Below, piece by piece: positions 47,140 through 60,740 of a stretch of 64,000 nt of DNA. Numbering within the stretch: position 1 is the stretch's first letter; each line of letters opens with the position of its first letter. The DNA is from Geosiphon pyriformis (lineage: Eukaryota; Glomeromycota; Glomeromycetes; Archaeosporales; Geosiphonaceae), in contig JAAOMT010000445.1 in NCBI GenBank assembly GCA_016748015.1, positions 307,947 through 371,946 on the forward strand. The letters are read 5' to 3'. A program made the position numbers and the translations under genes. The notes under the pieces are model-generated. The model was not told the DNA's origin and did not search any database. It saw only the letters and a program-made list of their open reading frames with translations.

Positions 47140-48527
47140 TCAATATGGCGTGGTCCAAACATCGTAAATTTCCGAAACCATGGGATTTTTCTCTCGGTAC
47201 TTTTTTACCATATTTATTTGCTCAGGGTTAGGTTGCCATCGTACTTCTGGATGTGATTTTTCATAATTAATTATTCGATCCTGACAAAAATGATCTTGAT
47301 GTGTATCCACCCCATAGTATTCGGGTGTTTCAGTACATCTACGTTCATCCATCGCTGCTAATAAGCTAAGAATCGCTTGATCTTGTCGGTGATTTTTGCG
47401 ACTACTTCCCTTTGGTGCGATACATTCTTTCGCCAATGCACACTGATACCATTCATTGATCAGGTGGTGAGATTTTAATGAATCAAAAATAATCATGGCC
47501 CCATTACAATTAGGATATTTTCGAAATTGGAATGAATTCATATGCAAATATTTAAATGTTCCGCGATGTGTCCAATCAGGAATTCGACCATTTGATCTCG
47601 GCGATAAGAATCCGTTATTATATTCCATTGTCGTGAGAAGATCGGTTATAAAATTTTGATGAAAGATAGAACCGGCATCTAACCATGCTACGATCCCTGG
47701 ATGATCTCGAGTTACCTCATGAACGATTCCAGTTTTCCAGGCATATTGTCCACGTAATTTATTTATATTCCAGAATGAAGGGTAAGCAGTAAAATTGAAT
47801 CTACGTAATTCGTTATAAAATCCCAATGAGTGAAGTGGTGAGAGAATCTGACGTTGATAATCTGCTAGTCCCAAGTCGTAAATAATTACACGAGGAATCA
47901 GTGAAGGGTCTAAATTTTCAAAAGTTTCTTTGGTAGCGTATAGCCAACTTTGAAGTACACAAAAATGATTATCACTTGCAGCTGTCACAATAGTAAATGG
48001 AAAATCAATTTTCAATTCTTGATTAATGTTTGTCTTGACAAATGGCTCCGGTGGTTTGGTGGTAGTGGCGGTGATGGTACTGATTATTTCTTCTGAATTA
48101 GGAATATCTTGTAAGCTAGAATTCAGAACAGAATTAACTTGATTTAGTTTTGGTTCTGATATAGCGGGAGTGGTGAATTCACCAAAAGCTGTGGTAGGGG
48201 TGGTCGTATTCGTCATGATCGACTGATTTTGCGCTAATAATAAATTTGATTCTGTGGGATTTATTTCGTTCATACACCTGTTGTTTTCACATAATACGCC
48301 ATCTAATAAATGACGAAAAAGTTTAAATCAAATTTATAATAATGATATCTTTTCGAAGAGCCTTTTGATGATGATGATGATGAACTCGGCTGCCTACCTA
48401 TTGAATGCCAATTTAATCCAAAAGCTATCAAGAAAAAGAGACATATTAGAAAGACTAATAATTGATATGGTCGTTTTCGAAGTGTAATTATAAATGAGCC
48501 ACTAAAAGGTCTTTGATTAATAGACAT
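47140..48527 (-). CDS. Type II membrane glycosyltransferase-like protein (DUF1647-like)
   Basis: Two exons, 48527-48398 and 48302-47140, give 430 aa. Exon 1 gives a short cytosolic tail and one membrane anchor (L-L-V-F-L-I-C-L-F-F-L-I-A-F-G). A Thr/Pro-rich stem of about 100 residues follows, then a domain with F-T-I-V-T-A-A-S-D-N-H-F, I-I-Y-D-L-G-L, Q-Y-A-W-K-T-G and V-A-W-L-D-A-G-S, the latter a D-x-G-S metal/sugar-nucleotide site. That set matches the DUF1647 family, a GT-A-like fold. The intron starts at 48397 with GTAGGC. The Ser run seen when it is not removed is intronic. Substrate unknown; a Golgi location is likely. Confidence 0.78.
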
Positions 48528-49204
48528 TTGTGGTTCTTTGAAGAAAGAAGGATATTGAAGAGTGTGTAAAGAGATGGGTTTATGAAGGAATTACTTGTAC
48601 CAAAATTTATAGCTGGGGGTCCTAGATTAGAGAAAGTTTATATGTGTTGACAAAAGTTAGTAGAATCAGATTCTCATGAGAATCGATTCAAACGAATGTC
48701 GACTGCATTCAGCGTCCAAGCCTTTTATCACTGATAAAAATAAGAAGAGAGAGAAGGAAAAAGTGTGTGTATGAGGGGGTTAAAGAGGCTAAAAAGGTAA
48801 AGAGGAAATTTGAATTTTTATAAAGTTTTAATATTCAAAAGATGAAACAAGTTGCGGTATAAGTTTTCCGATAATAATATAACACGAGGTTGTGGCAGTC
48901 GGGTGACGGTTCAAATAAAAAAATTTCGCGGTATTGCGGATATTTTATTCGTAGGGACAAGAATATAAAAGATATTTTACATTTCCCAATCTCTATAATC
49001 GAGTATCAAATAAATCAATCAATCAATATATATTTACCAAAAGTAGTAATCAAAAAAGTAATTTATAATTAGTGGTATTAAAGCTATGGATAAATCTTAA
49101 AACATTCCATAGAATGGTATTAAAGAATTTTAAGTGACATATTTTTAATATTCTTAACTATTTTAAATGATTGTTTATTAATTTTACTAGTTTCAAGGTT
49201 TTTA

Positions 49205-49255
<51 letters not shown>

Positions 49256-51100
49256 GATTATTATTATTATTATTATTAATTATATATTACTAAATTTGTG
49301 TCTGCAGCGAATTTCCCCAGTTTTAGATTTTCTTGTGTACGCATAAAATGAAGAAATTGAATTTTTTTGGTGATTATACATTATTGCGATTGGACATTCA
49401 GGTGTTTGAAATTAAGTTCTTTTTTCAAAGTATCAAGGTTTTTTTTTTTGAATATGTAAATTATAAATTATTTTATTTTCTAAAACAGATTACCAATTTA
49501 GTTACCACTCCACCACTCTTATTATTATACTATTATTCAAGAAACTATTGTTATCAAAATAATATAAATCGATTCACTAAGCTCATTGGTTAAATCCCGA
49601 TTAATTATCAATTTTGGTTTTTAAACCTTTAATTTGTTTCTTATTTTCCGTTTTAAATTACTACTCTCAATTTCTTTTTTTCTTAGTTTAAGCTCTGATA
49701 ATCATTGCATACATTACTTGATTTTTTTTATATCTAGTTATTTTATGAAATTAATTGAAAATTTATTGAATCTGCCTATTTGCATTTCATGTTAATCCAA
49801 ATGTTACTATAATTTCACATTTAATAAAAATTAATTAATAAATTAAACTTATATTAATTAAAGCTGAAATCTTTAAAATAAACAATAACATATTATTACA
49901 AATTACCAAAAAAAACTTTTTATTTCTTAATCTTATAAATTTTATATTTATAACTAAAACAAAAAAAAGAAATAATTATTGTTTTTTATAATATAATTAA
50001 AAAACAACAATTGTAAACGCCTTTTTAATAGTAGAAATAGCTAAACGAAATATTATAATATCATTTTTTTAAAATAATATCTATTTAAAACAACTTTTAA
50101 TTGTTTTAAAAGCATTTTTTTTTAATTAAAGTCTTATTTAAAAAACAATTTTAATTGTTATAATTATCCAAAAAAATTGTTGTAATATTTATCAAATTAT
50201 TTTTTTTATGAAAAAAAGCAAATTAACTTATATTCTAATACACATTTTACTTATTTTAAAAAGTTTAATTAATGTTATAAAAATTGAAATAATATTTTTT
50301 TAAAAACTATTGCACTTTTTAATATTATACAAAAATTATTACCAATTATTAAACTTTTTTTAAATATGTAATTTTTGTTTTAATGTTTAATATCTTTTTA
50401 AAAATTAAATTAACTTATCTTAAAATTGTGTTTTAATTGTTATTTTGGTTTTAATGGTAATAAATTGGTCATTAATAATAATATTAAATTGCTTTATATA
50501 AAATATACTTTGAAAATTTTTGAATACTTTTATTAAAATTAAGCTTAATAAGTTGTATTTATTATTATATTGAAAATAACAAAAGTCTGTTGTGGTTTTT
50601 AGTTTTGTCATTGTTTTGTTTTTGTTTTTGTTATTATTGTAATTTGTTATAGTTTATTATATATATTTTTTAATAATATTAAAAGTATTTAGTAAAGTTG
50701 TTATTATTAACTAAATTGTAATAATATATTATATCTATTTAAAAAATTTAGCTTTTGTTAATTTTAATAAAAAAAAACAGTTTATAAAATTAATAATAAA
50801 ATTTATTATTGATTTTATTTTTTTAATATTAACAGAATTATTAAAAATATTTTTGTTGTTTTTATTTTTGATAACCAAAAAAAAATTATTATTTATATTT
50901 TTTATAACTTAAAATATAAAAATAATTTTTAATTTACTACTAATATATAATTTTGAAAAGATAAAAAAAGAATAAAAAACATAATAATAATAAAAATATT
51001 AATATTAAAAAAATTAAAAAAAAAAACAATAACAAAAAACTTCTTTCTTTTTTATTTCTAAAAATCCTTAAAAAGTGTATTTTCTGTAAAAAAAAGTTTT
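48528..51100. other. AT-rich gene-free region
   Basis: The first 400 bp are the 5' flank of the glycosyltransferase-like gene, with purine-rich and GTGT stretches. Then AT-rich DNA with a long (ATT)n run at about 49205-49281. Frames at 49333-49593 and 50420-50611 look AT-driven. The 5' end of LINE copy B begins somewhere near 51.0-51.1 kb. Confidence 0.65.
49205..49281. repeat. (ATT)n microsatellite
   Basis: About 25 ATT units with one G interruption, the longest simple repeat in the window. Lies in gene-free AT-rich DNA. Confidence 0.9.
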
Positions 51101-51157
51101 TTGTTTTTAGTTTATATCAATATTTCTTTATCTAATAATAACTCATTTTTCGTGAAT

Positions 51158-53025
51158 ATGGAGACTACTGCAAATAACATCATGTCTAAGAAGAAGGCAC
51201 CTAAGGGTGTTTTTCATGGTCTTGCTAGTGGTTTCTTTTCTCAGAAAAAGAAGATTGTTCTTGATAATGTTAAACACTTTGGTAATAAAAGAAACATATT
51301 TTTAAGTAAATTTGGACCTGATAATAATATATATTCTAATGTGAAAAGTCTATCTGGTAATGATAAGGATGTTAGCATATCTGGTGTGAATAATAAGTTT
51401 CTTTTGGACTCAGCTGCTACCACACCCAAGGCAAAGTAAATTAATACTGGTGCTGTTTTTGGTTCTCCACTTGGTTTTTCCAATTTCCATATGGATAATA
51501 ATGAAGTTGTTCTCCCTTCTTGCTTGCCTATCTCTCTTGACAAGAAATGGATTGACTCAAAAATTATTAAAACTCCTATGGAAGTATCAGTTAAGAAGTT
51601 GTTTGCTTTGAATATTAATCTCTTAGCTGTAGAAAGAAAATCAACAACAGCAAAAACTCAGTTGATCAGAAAAATTTTTTCATTAGTCAATGATTTTGGG
51701 AGGGCCATTACCTTTTCAAAATTTGAGGAGATCATCAGATCTATCTTCACTTTAAAAAAAAGCATAGAAATGACCATGTCATTGGCCAGAAAAAAGAGAT
51801 CAATGTAAACAGTAATCTTAAGAGACAAGAAATAAGGTCAAATTAGGCCGTGGTAATTAAGGAAATTCCCATGAATACACCTAAAAACATGATCATTGTC
51901 ACAGTATTTGAATTTGGAGAAATTAAGTCAATCAAAATTCAATTAGTTGAAATGTGGCAAAAAGCTGTGATGAAGTTTGCTAAATTAGATTAAGCTAATC
52001 TGTTAACCTCAAAGTGGTTATTCCTGATTGAGAAAAATTTTGTGCATGTAACCAAAGCTGTAAAAGATCATGAGATTTGGGTATTTAGGGATTGGTTTAG
52101 GGTGTTTTTGTTTACTTTGTCAGTAGGTACAACAGCACATGATTTTAGAACTCTTTTGGAAGGGGCTGGTAAGAAAACTTGTGTTATAAACAGATTTATA
52201 GAAACTGGCAATAAGATTTGCTGTGCTGTGGTTGGTTTTGACTCTAATAATGATCTGGAATCTGCCTTTTACATAAAGCCGATTCTTGGTGGTGTTAAAC
52301 TTTTTTGGACAAAGATAGATCTGGTTTGGTGTGAAAAATATGAGAGGTTTGGTCATTTTGCTTTGGAATGTAATGCTCCAGATGCATTCACTTTTAAGCC
52401 TTCAAAAATATTTAAAAGAGTTGCATCTGATGAACATCATTTTCAATTGACAAAGTTGTATGAGAAAAAAAGTGTTCTGATATCTCGCTCTGCTGCCTTT
52501 GGTGGCAAATCTTGGGCCCAGGTGGTCTCACTTGTTGGTTTTTCTGATGGTCTTTGCTTCACTTCTGGTTCTGATTCCTCTTTCTCTAACACCTCAGGTT
52601 TGAATAGTGGTATCCCTTTTGTTTTGGCTGGTAACTCATCTTTGGATGCTTGTTTGGCCTCTTTGGAACAATCCTTAAAGCTATTAACTGACCAAGTTTC
52701 TGACATTGTGTGCAAGCTTAGCAACATAGAATTGGTGCCATGAGTTCCATCTCCCTTTTCTACAGTCTTGGCTATTTTGATTGCCACCAAAGAGAATTTG
52801 GCTTTAGATATGATTGTGGATGGTCCTGATTTGGTGCTTTCATCCTCTTTTTCTGCTTTTCCTAATGTTTCAACTTTGGGTTTAAGTAGTTCAAAAGTCT
52901 TGATGATCAAGGTTGGCAGTTTGGAATCTAAGTTGGTGGTTTTTGAGGCTTCTATTGGTTTAGTTTTGACAAAGTTAGATTATTTGTGTACTGGTTCGGG
53001 TCTTTTGTTATCCTTTTTATCTTAA
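51158..53025 (+). pseudogene. LINE copy B ORF1 (gag-like), broken
   Basis: Begins M-E-T-T-A-N-N at 51158. Several stops split it, including one after residue 94. The nucleic-acid-binding region at 52042-52743 contains a knuckle at 52330-52371 in which the second Cys reads Tyr (TAT, 52339-52341), so zinc binding would be lost. The tail is Ser/Leu-rich. The end at about 53025 corresponds to the ORF1/ORF2 junction of copy A, but the overlapping ATG has become ATA. Confidence 0.8.
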
Positions 53026-53029
53026 TAAG

Positions 53030-56000
53030 TGGTTTGGTTTAAAAAATTGCTACTTGCAATGTTAAAGAAATGAACAATCCTGCAAAACAGGATAATATTG
53101 TTCATTGACACAGAGACATGGACAATTTAGTTTCTATTTTTACAGAATCAAAGTTAAAAGAGAAGGTTTGCTTTTGGATTGTCAACAAATTTGGTGGTAT
53201 GCAGGTGTTTACCTCTGGTTTGGAATCTGGGCATTTAGGTGCTAGTGTTATAATTGTCATAAACTCTTCTTTGGCAAAACATGTGTGCAAGATTTTGGAA
53301 GTGCCTGGTCAGCTCCTGTCTATCAAGTTGTTTTTTAAGAATAAACTTTCAGTGTCAATTTTGGGGCTTTACACTGGTGTTTCTTTGGCAGTTCAGTTTT
53401 CTCAGGCTAGTAATGTCAACTCTCTTATTGCAAAGGCTGTCAATGAATCTTTTTTCATCATTTTTAGTGGTGATTTTAATGAGAACAGTTCTCATAAGTG
53501 TGCAAGTTTCAAAAGATGCCTTGATTTGGGACTAGTTAATTTCTTGGTTGGCAGCCTGACTGTGAAGGAACATATTTGGGTGAATTCTAGAGGTGTCATA
53601 AAAACAATTGATTATGTGTTTGTTTTCCCAAATCTGGTTAATATGATAGTACATTGCGATATTTCGGAAATTGGTGAGCATTTTGACATAGATCACTGAT
53701 CTGTTTTTGTGTCTGTGAGTTTGGAAGGATTTTTGGATACACTGTTGAACTCTTTTTACAAGCAAGTAAATAGGAATTGATGGAAGTTTGAGTTCAAGGG
53801 TGCCAATGAGACTAAATGGAATGATTTTAAAAACATCATATTGACCAATACAACAATGCTCTTAGATGAATTTGCCATCTCTGTGAAGTACTCAGATTTG
53901 GATGTGATGTAAGATATTGTTTACAAGATAATAGTTCTCTTAGCTAATGAGGTGTTTAAGAGAAAATAGTTCAAGAGCTTTAATGATGTCTTTACCAAGA
54001 AATTTTTAAGATTTCATAAGTTGAAGCTTTTGGTTTTTAGGATTGTTAAGGCATCACATGAAGAGAATGTTGTGAATTTTGATTCTCTTATAAGATGTTG
54101 GATTTTTTTGGACAATGTTAAGGCTTCAGTCATTTAAAATGTAGTGGACTCTGGTGCTGGCTCTGATCATATTTGCTTTGTTTTCTTTGGTGCTAAAAAG
54201 TCTTATTGCGCTGCCAAGCTTGTTGAATCTTTGAAAGCTAAGGAAGTGAACATCAGATCTGCTATTGATAAGAGAATGGAAAGCTTTAAGATTAATAAAG
54301 ATCATATGATTAGAAGTGTGCTGGAGTGTCCATTTCACAAGGTGGTATTTGATCATCTGGTAGTTAATGATAAATTGATTTTGGAATCTGATTTGGTTAA
54401 GTTTAAAGTAGATGTGATCATAAAGGATTGGATTAGAAAATGTAGAGTGGTAGATGATATTTCTGGTAACTGGCATTATCAATATTAACCTTTGGAGTAT
54501 GTATTTGATGAAGTTTTTTCTGGTGTTATGTGTTTGATTGAATTTGATGAATTGTTTGAGATGGTTTCTAATTTGTCTGATGGCAAGGCTGCTGGTCTTT
54601 CGGGTATATTAAATGAGCTTTGAAAGCATTGTGATAAGACAGTCTTGGATATGCTTTTGGCACTTTTAAATTCTTGTTTGTCTGGTGAATTAGTGCCCAG
54701 TTCTTGGAAGAAGGCTTGGGTCTTGATGATTTTCAAACCATATGAATGGGAGAGTGTTCTAATGAATACTTATCCTATTGTTTTAATCGAAATGGCTTGT
54801 AAGATTCTTACTGACAGAATTTCTTTAACATGTAGCATTTTTAATGTTCTTCATGGGAATAATTTTTCAGTTTTGAAGAGTATAATGACTCAGTCTCCCA
54901 TTTTTGCAATTGGTTCAGTTATTGAAGATGCTTTGGAAAAGAACCAGAAACTATAACTAGTTTTGCAAGACATACAAAAAGCATATAATTCAGTTGGCTG
55001 GAAGCATCTTGAGAAAAGTTTGGTCAGAATTAAAATGTGTGGCAAATTCATTTGATTTTTTAGTAGTATTCATAGAGATTATACCAACCAAGTTATGACA
55101 GATTTTAGTTTGACAGATAGTTATTATATACACAATGGTCTGGACCAAAGAGAGATATTTTTTTTTCTTCTGTAATGCATATTTTATGATCTTCTATTGT
55201 GTGAAGTCAAGCATCAAGAGAGTATGTGTAGATATAGGTTGAATTCTTATTTTATTTTCAAAAGTGGTCATGCTGAATCTCAGGCTAAACTTTCTTTTTT
55301 TTTGTTGCTAGCATTTTTGTTAATAATATAATTTGGGTTGGTAGCAGTCAGAGTGTTATTCAACATATTCTCAATGTTGCTAGTGAATTTTTTCAGATCA
55401 ATGACATTTTAATCAATAATAACAAAATGGTGGTCATTCTTATTAATAACAAAGTCAGCAATTCTTCTTTTTCTATTAATAGCTCACTAATCTCTATTGC
55501 CAAAAAAGATGAATTTCATTAGTATTTGGATATTTTTCTTTTAATTGAAGGTCTCTTGAAGCTTAGTTTGGCCAAAGCAAATTCAGACATTTATTTTTTC
55601 ATCAATTTGGTTTTTAAAAAAGCTATCTTGAATAAGCAGCTCTTGTATTTGGTATCAGCAGTTTTCCATCCTATAGTTGGCTATAGAACACAGTTTAGCT
55701 TTGTTTCTGTTGACATGTGCAACAAGTAAGACACTCTGATTCATAAGGGCTTGAAACTTAAATCTGGTCTACTACTCAATTTTTTTAGTAATACAATTTA
55801 CTACCCTTTCTTTTATGGTTTGAAATCTTTCTTACAAGTTCAGTCTAAAAGTAAAGTTGCTTCCCTTGTTAGTTTTATAAACTCTGATGGAGTCTTGGGT
55901 CACTTGTTTTCTCACAGGTCTTATAACTTGCAAGTTCTGTGTTGGCACTCTGATCATCCATTGAGTTTTTCTGTTCATATTTGTGTCAGTGCTTCTAATA

Positions 56001-57456
56001 ACTTTCTGGCAAACATGGTTTGTATTCTTTTTAATTGCAATTTGTCTCTGGGTGGCTTTTTGGCCAGTTTTTTTTGGTTTCGTGGTGGGATTTCCATGTT
56101 TGCTGTTCTGGACAAGTCTAAATTTCTCAAGTTTCTCTTTTCTCTTTGTCAGTATGGCATAGTCTTTGTAAATCAACTTTGTAATAGTCATAGCACTGTT
56201 TTTAATTGGTATACTTTTAAGCAGTAGAAGAGACTGAACTCTTATGGCTCTGTTCCTAAGTGGTTTAAGATTTCTGCAATGTTTCTTGATAGTGAGGCTT
56301 CTTCTGCTTATTCTTTGGTTTCGAGTGAAGTTTGTCCTTTGAACATTCTTAATTCTGGTAATTTTGCATCTGTTTGCAACTGTTTTTCTCAAATTGGTTC
56401 TGATAGTTTATTTGTATATATGGATAAATTTTTAAAGAATCTGGGCACAGTTGATTATAAAGCTGGCATTGCTGCTTTTTTTGAGGACATTAATTTGGGT
56501 TTAAGAGTTAGTATATTGGATATGATGTTGTCAATTATGGCAGAATTGCAGGCTATTGTGTTGGCTCTGAAGTGTGTTTTACTATCTAGCTCTGTTTACT
56601 TGTTTTCAGATAGTCAATCTGCTTTGGATGCTTATAAGTCAGAGTTGGGTCTGGTGTATCCTGATTTTCACAATCAGTGTTAGGTTTAGTGTCAGCATAT
56701 TGTTAATGTTATTTGTAGTAAAAATTTAAGAGTTAGTTGGCACAAGATAAAGAATCACTCTGGTATTTCAGAGAATTAGCATACTAACATGATTGCTGGT
56801 GCTGCCTCTCTTTCTGGTTGGCATTTTTCTTCTTGCTTAGATAAACACTTTATAGTGGCTGATGGTAGTATTGTTTCTGACAATTTCAGACATTTTGTTC
56901 ATGATGTTTATTGTTCTATTTGTTATGTATGCTGAGAGATTGGTTTTGGTTCCAAGTTTTTGACAGATAATTTGCTTTATGAGGTTGACTGGCTCTGCTC
57001 ATTGCTGGTATGACATCCTGATTTGCATATGGCTGCTGGTTTTACCAGCAGGCTCTCGACTAGTACACATATTTATTTTATGAAAGCCTTATATTATTGG
57101 CTGTTTGTTGCTATTTGGAAGTGTCTTTATGACAAATGTTATTTTAGTGTGTTGTATTTGTATTGTAATAATGTGAAGGTGTCAGATCATGTGTTTTTTT
57201 GTGAGGTCAATGATTTTACTAGGCATCAAATATTGAACTCCCACATGGCTTCATGAAAGGCTCTTTTTGGTTTCTCTTACTTCTTTTCAAGTATACTGCA
57301 ACTGTTGTCATCTTGTGTTTCTGATTTCTCTGTATTCATAGCTCTTTATAAGGGTTTTGTTTTTGATAGTTGGTTTTAGAAGGCCATTTCCATCTTCTAT
57401 GATCCCAAAGTTGCCAGTTTGGAGATTGTCAAATTTGTGCACTTTCTTGGTCTTAC
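53030..57456 (+). pseudogene. LINE copy B ORF2 (endonuclease, RT, RNase H), broken
   Basis: The endonuclease at 53118-53699 shows T-E-S-K-L, G-D-F-N-E-N and a late I-D-Y-V-F. RT segments cover about 54144-55500. The catalytic pair reads N-N (AAT AAT at 55322-55327) where copy A has D-D, so this RT would be dead even without the stops. The RNase H domain (about 56400-56700) keeps S-D-S-Q-S-A-L-D-A, but the first Asp region reads Y-M-D-K. The C-terminal domain is cut at 57456 by the LTR. Confidence 0.82.
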
Positions 57457-58322
57457 TGTTACTCATAAAAAGAAAACAGATATAGGAAAATAGTAGACCA
57501 ATAAGCAAATAGTATATAGTATATAAGCACATTGCTTAGCAATGTAGAGCAATGATAGAAATTATGGCACATTGCTCAGCAATGTGGAGCAATGTCAGAA
57601 AACACGGCACATTGTTTAGCAATGTGGAGCGATGTTAGAAAATTAGGGCACATTGCTTAACAATATGAGCATTGCTCAAGAAATCATAGCACATTGCTCG
57701 GAAATGTGAGCAATCTTGTAGAATATCAATTATGTATATATAGTGGTAGTGGTAGAAGTAAAAAGAGTAGAATCCTTTAGTTAGAAATCTTTCATCCACA
57801 AATATCAAATAAATAAATCATTCACCATCTAAATCCACTCTTCATTATCAACATTTTATGTTGATAGTAATTGATACTTAACCACACTAGAACAATAGCT
57901 CTTGATCATGACTATTGACAGATACTAACTTGCACATTGTCTTGGCTTATTTTTTTATTTTTCTTTTATTTTTTTTTTCTTGATTTTATTGTTGTATACT
58001 AACTGATTAAGGATTAAAAGCACTGAGTAATTAATGTTACAGATAGCCTGGTAAAAGACCCAGAAATAAGAGTAAAATTATATATATATTAACAGATAAC
58101 TTACCAGAATAAACTGGCCACCAAGCTGAAAACAGAAATTGAGAACACAACTCATCAACCAACTACTTTGTCATTGAATCTCTGTTCATTATACAAAAGA
58201 CTCAACACTAAAAAATCTTCAAATACAACCAATATATCAATAATACTAGCATTGTCAAGATATTGAGCACCAAGTTACAGATTTGTTATTTAATTTGAGA
58301 CCCCAAATAATCATCTGTAATA
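57457..58322 (+). repeat. Long terminal repeat 1 (about 866 bp)
   Basis: Starts TGTTACTCATAAAA and ends CTGTAATA, the decayed partner of the GTAACA end seen in the second LTR. Similar along its whole length to 61344-62166. Directly after it comes TTTGGTGCTTTCTGTGA, a likely primer binding site (TGGTGC...). Contains five spaced palindromes near its 5' end. Confidence 0.85.
57528..57708. repeat. Array of five 19 bp palindromes in LTR 1 U3
   Basis: Copies at 57528, 57568, 57608, 57649 and 57690, spaced 40-41 bp, each a variant of CACATTGCTCAGCAATGTG. The second copy is a perfect palindrome. Such spacing in U3 suggests protein-binding sites that drive or silence the LTR promoter. Confidence 0.8.
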
Positions 58323-58387
58323 TTTGGTGCTTTCTGTGAAATATAATTCTACAGAAAACCAGCACCAACAACACCCATCCAAACAGT

Positions 58388-60473
58388 GGCAGAATCCGAA
58401 GAAACAGAGACAAACCATTTAGAATTTGTGAAATCCTTATTCCAATACTACTGTTAACATTTAAAATTAACTGACAACCACTTATCAGCAGAATCAGCTT
58501 TCAATTTCTATGTCCATGAGAGAATCTCATATTTACTAAGAGTATCAGTAGAAACCAACTCAGCCAGAGAAAACTTCTACAATGAATTAATCCAGAATAC
58601 CAGCCTATTAACAAATTACAATTTCACAGCAATCCTCACTGAAATCAATAAAGAAATTGAAATTTACACTCAACAAAAATATCCAATTATCTATGCAAAC
58701 AAAGGCAAAGGAAAATTACAAACACCAACAGTAACATCTCAAAGAATACAACCACCCACTTAAAAGAAAACAAGAGTTGAATCACCAATTAATCCATCAT
58801 ACCATTATACATCTGGAAGTGCCATCAATATTACAGGTGCAGCCACATCAAACATAACATCAACCTTTGAATAATTTCCATTTCAGAGTAAACAAAGGAA
58901 AAAAAATCTTCTAGGACCATACAGTACATATTTTGAAGGATTTAAGTCTTAATTGCCTATGCTATCAGGACTCTGATCTCCACTACCCCAACCAGATTTC
59001 GAAACCACAAGTCTCTGAAAAGTAACAGAATCAGAAAAAAACCAAGAAAAAAAGAAAGAAGAATCTGAAGATCAAGAATTTACTTATCAGAATCTAATCA
59101 CTAAAATTTCAGAAATTGAAACCCCGAACTTTCAGACTCAGCAAAATCTAAATTTAAAAAAATCCGGAAATTGAAACTCTGAATTTTCAAATACAGCACA
59201 ATCAAAACAATCAAAACCTTGATCTAATTAATCAACCAGACTTACTTCCCATTATCATCATTAACCCACCACCAGTTGAACTGATTGGCCAGCCACTACA
59301 ACAACCACACCAGCAGATTCAACAGCCACTAGTACCACTTCAACAACCATCACAATCCAACTTAAATCCGATAGCATATGCACTAATAGCCAAACTCAAA
59401 AAATTTACTGGCAAAGAGGACAACACCCAAGTATGGCTAAATAATGTGGAGAAAGCCATTGCAGCTAATGAATGGAATGATGCCAGAGCCATACAAGCCA
59501 TCCCATATTTTCTCCAAGATACTGCTGATTCATGGTATCAAAACATAGTCAACAAACTCCAAGATTTTAATGCATTTAAGATTGAGTTCTTAAAATACTT
59601 CAGCAACAATAACAGCATTAACAGACTAGCAAACACCTTCACTACCATCAAACAAAGAAAAAATGAAGCAGTCACTACTTACTTAGGACACTTCTATAGG
59701 AATTTGCACCAGATCCAAGCCATCAACACCAATTATTTTACAGTGGCTCAGATCCTAAATCAGTTTATTTACGGATTACACAGCAGCATCCTGCAATACA
59801 TACATCCAATGCATTCCATTGATCTGCAAGCAGCCATCACAAATGCCAGAGATTTTGAAGCCGCTGAATTAAAAGCCAACCATGCCCAAGCAGTTAATCT
59901 AGTAATGAATAGATCATTTGAATTGGATTCCAAATTAAAACAATTTAGTGATTCCATCAATTAGAAATTAGAGGGATACTTAGTTAACAATCATGTAATT
60001 TATCAACCACCACAATGACACAATAATTCTGGAAATGCAAATCACTTCCAAAATCAGTTGTGTCCATTATCATTGACCAATTAACAGTGACAACAGAAAA
60101 TGTGTGTTTGCTACTATTGTAATAGACAAGGACACCTACAAATCAATTGCCATCATCACTTAAATAACCAACAATTAGGAAATTAATATCAAAACCCTGA
60201 TTACCGGTTTTAAATTCTGAATAACCTACCAAACTCAAAACCATATCATCAGAATTACTTACTTATGACGCAGCAGCCACCTTATCAACCACCAGTATAT
60301 CAAATGCCAATTTATCAACTGACAACACCTGCAATTTATCAGCCACAGCCACAACCCATTTATCAGCCACAGTTTCAAGTAATTTATCAACCCCAACAAA
60401 TTCAAACACCACTACAGAACTTACCTCAAAATAGAACCCAAAGGCCAAGATTGATCCAACAAAGCTGAAGATT
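58388..60473 (+). pseudogene. Gag-like polyprotein of LTR element 1, broken
   Basis: Starts in the phase of V-A-E-S-E-E-T (GTG where a start would be expected) and runs, with stops, through a charged head, a Gln/Pro-rich linker and a capsid-like core. The core is the long open segment 59446-59964 (Y-F-L-Q-D-T-A-D-S-W-Y, then F-L-K-Y-F-S-N-N-N-S-I). A CCHC knuckle lies at 60109-60150 (C-Y-Y-C-N-R-Q-G-H-L-Q-I-N-C). A Y-Q-P-Q-rich tail (60265-60468) follows. The capsid core fits retrotransposon gag proteins of the Ty3 type. Confidence 0.75.
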
Positions 60474-60740
60474 GTTAATGGTAGTCCACCAACTAATCCC
60501 CAGTTTTTCCACACAACCCGCAGGATCTCAACAATGGAATTTGGGCACTGGGTACACCCAAAACCCAAATTTCCAGAACTATTTAAGTTTACTGGTCACC
60601 CCAGAAGATGTCCAACCCAATAACCCAGAAACCAACTAACACCCAACACTTATCAGCAATATTTCGCCAGCTATTATTACTGAGAACAAATCACTAGATG
60701 TCATCTTCCCATTTGAACTATAAAAAACTGTTGACCACAC

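Larger units (their letters stand above)
51100..57456 (+). mobile_element. LINE copy B, decayed, interrupted by an LTR element
   Basis: Same family and same domain order as the element at 1-5.5 kb, on the opposite strand: ORF1 with zinc knuckle, then APE endonuclease, reverse transcriptase, RNase H and a C-terminal domain. It stops abruptly at 57456, where the LTR of another element begins within what I recognise as the ORF2 C-terminal region. The rest should lie beyond the right edge. Many stops, and almost no CpG (about 2 in 52042-52743). Confidence 0.9.

Noticed and set aside
48303-48397. Poly-Ser stretch after the membrane anchor of the DUF1647-like protein
   Set aside because: It lies in an intron: the GTAGGC donor at 48397 and the TTATTAG acceptor at 48303 join W-H-S-I to D-G-V-L-C in phase. 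Without splicing the frame soon ends at a stop.
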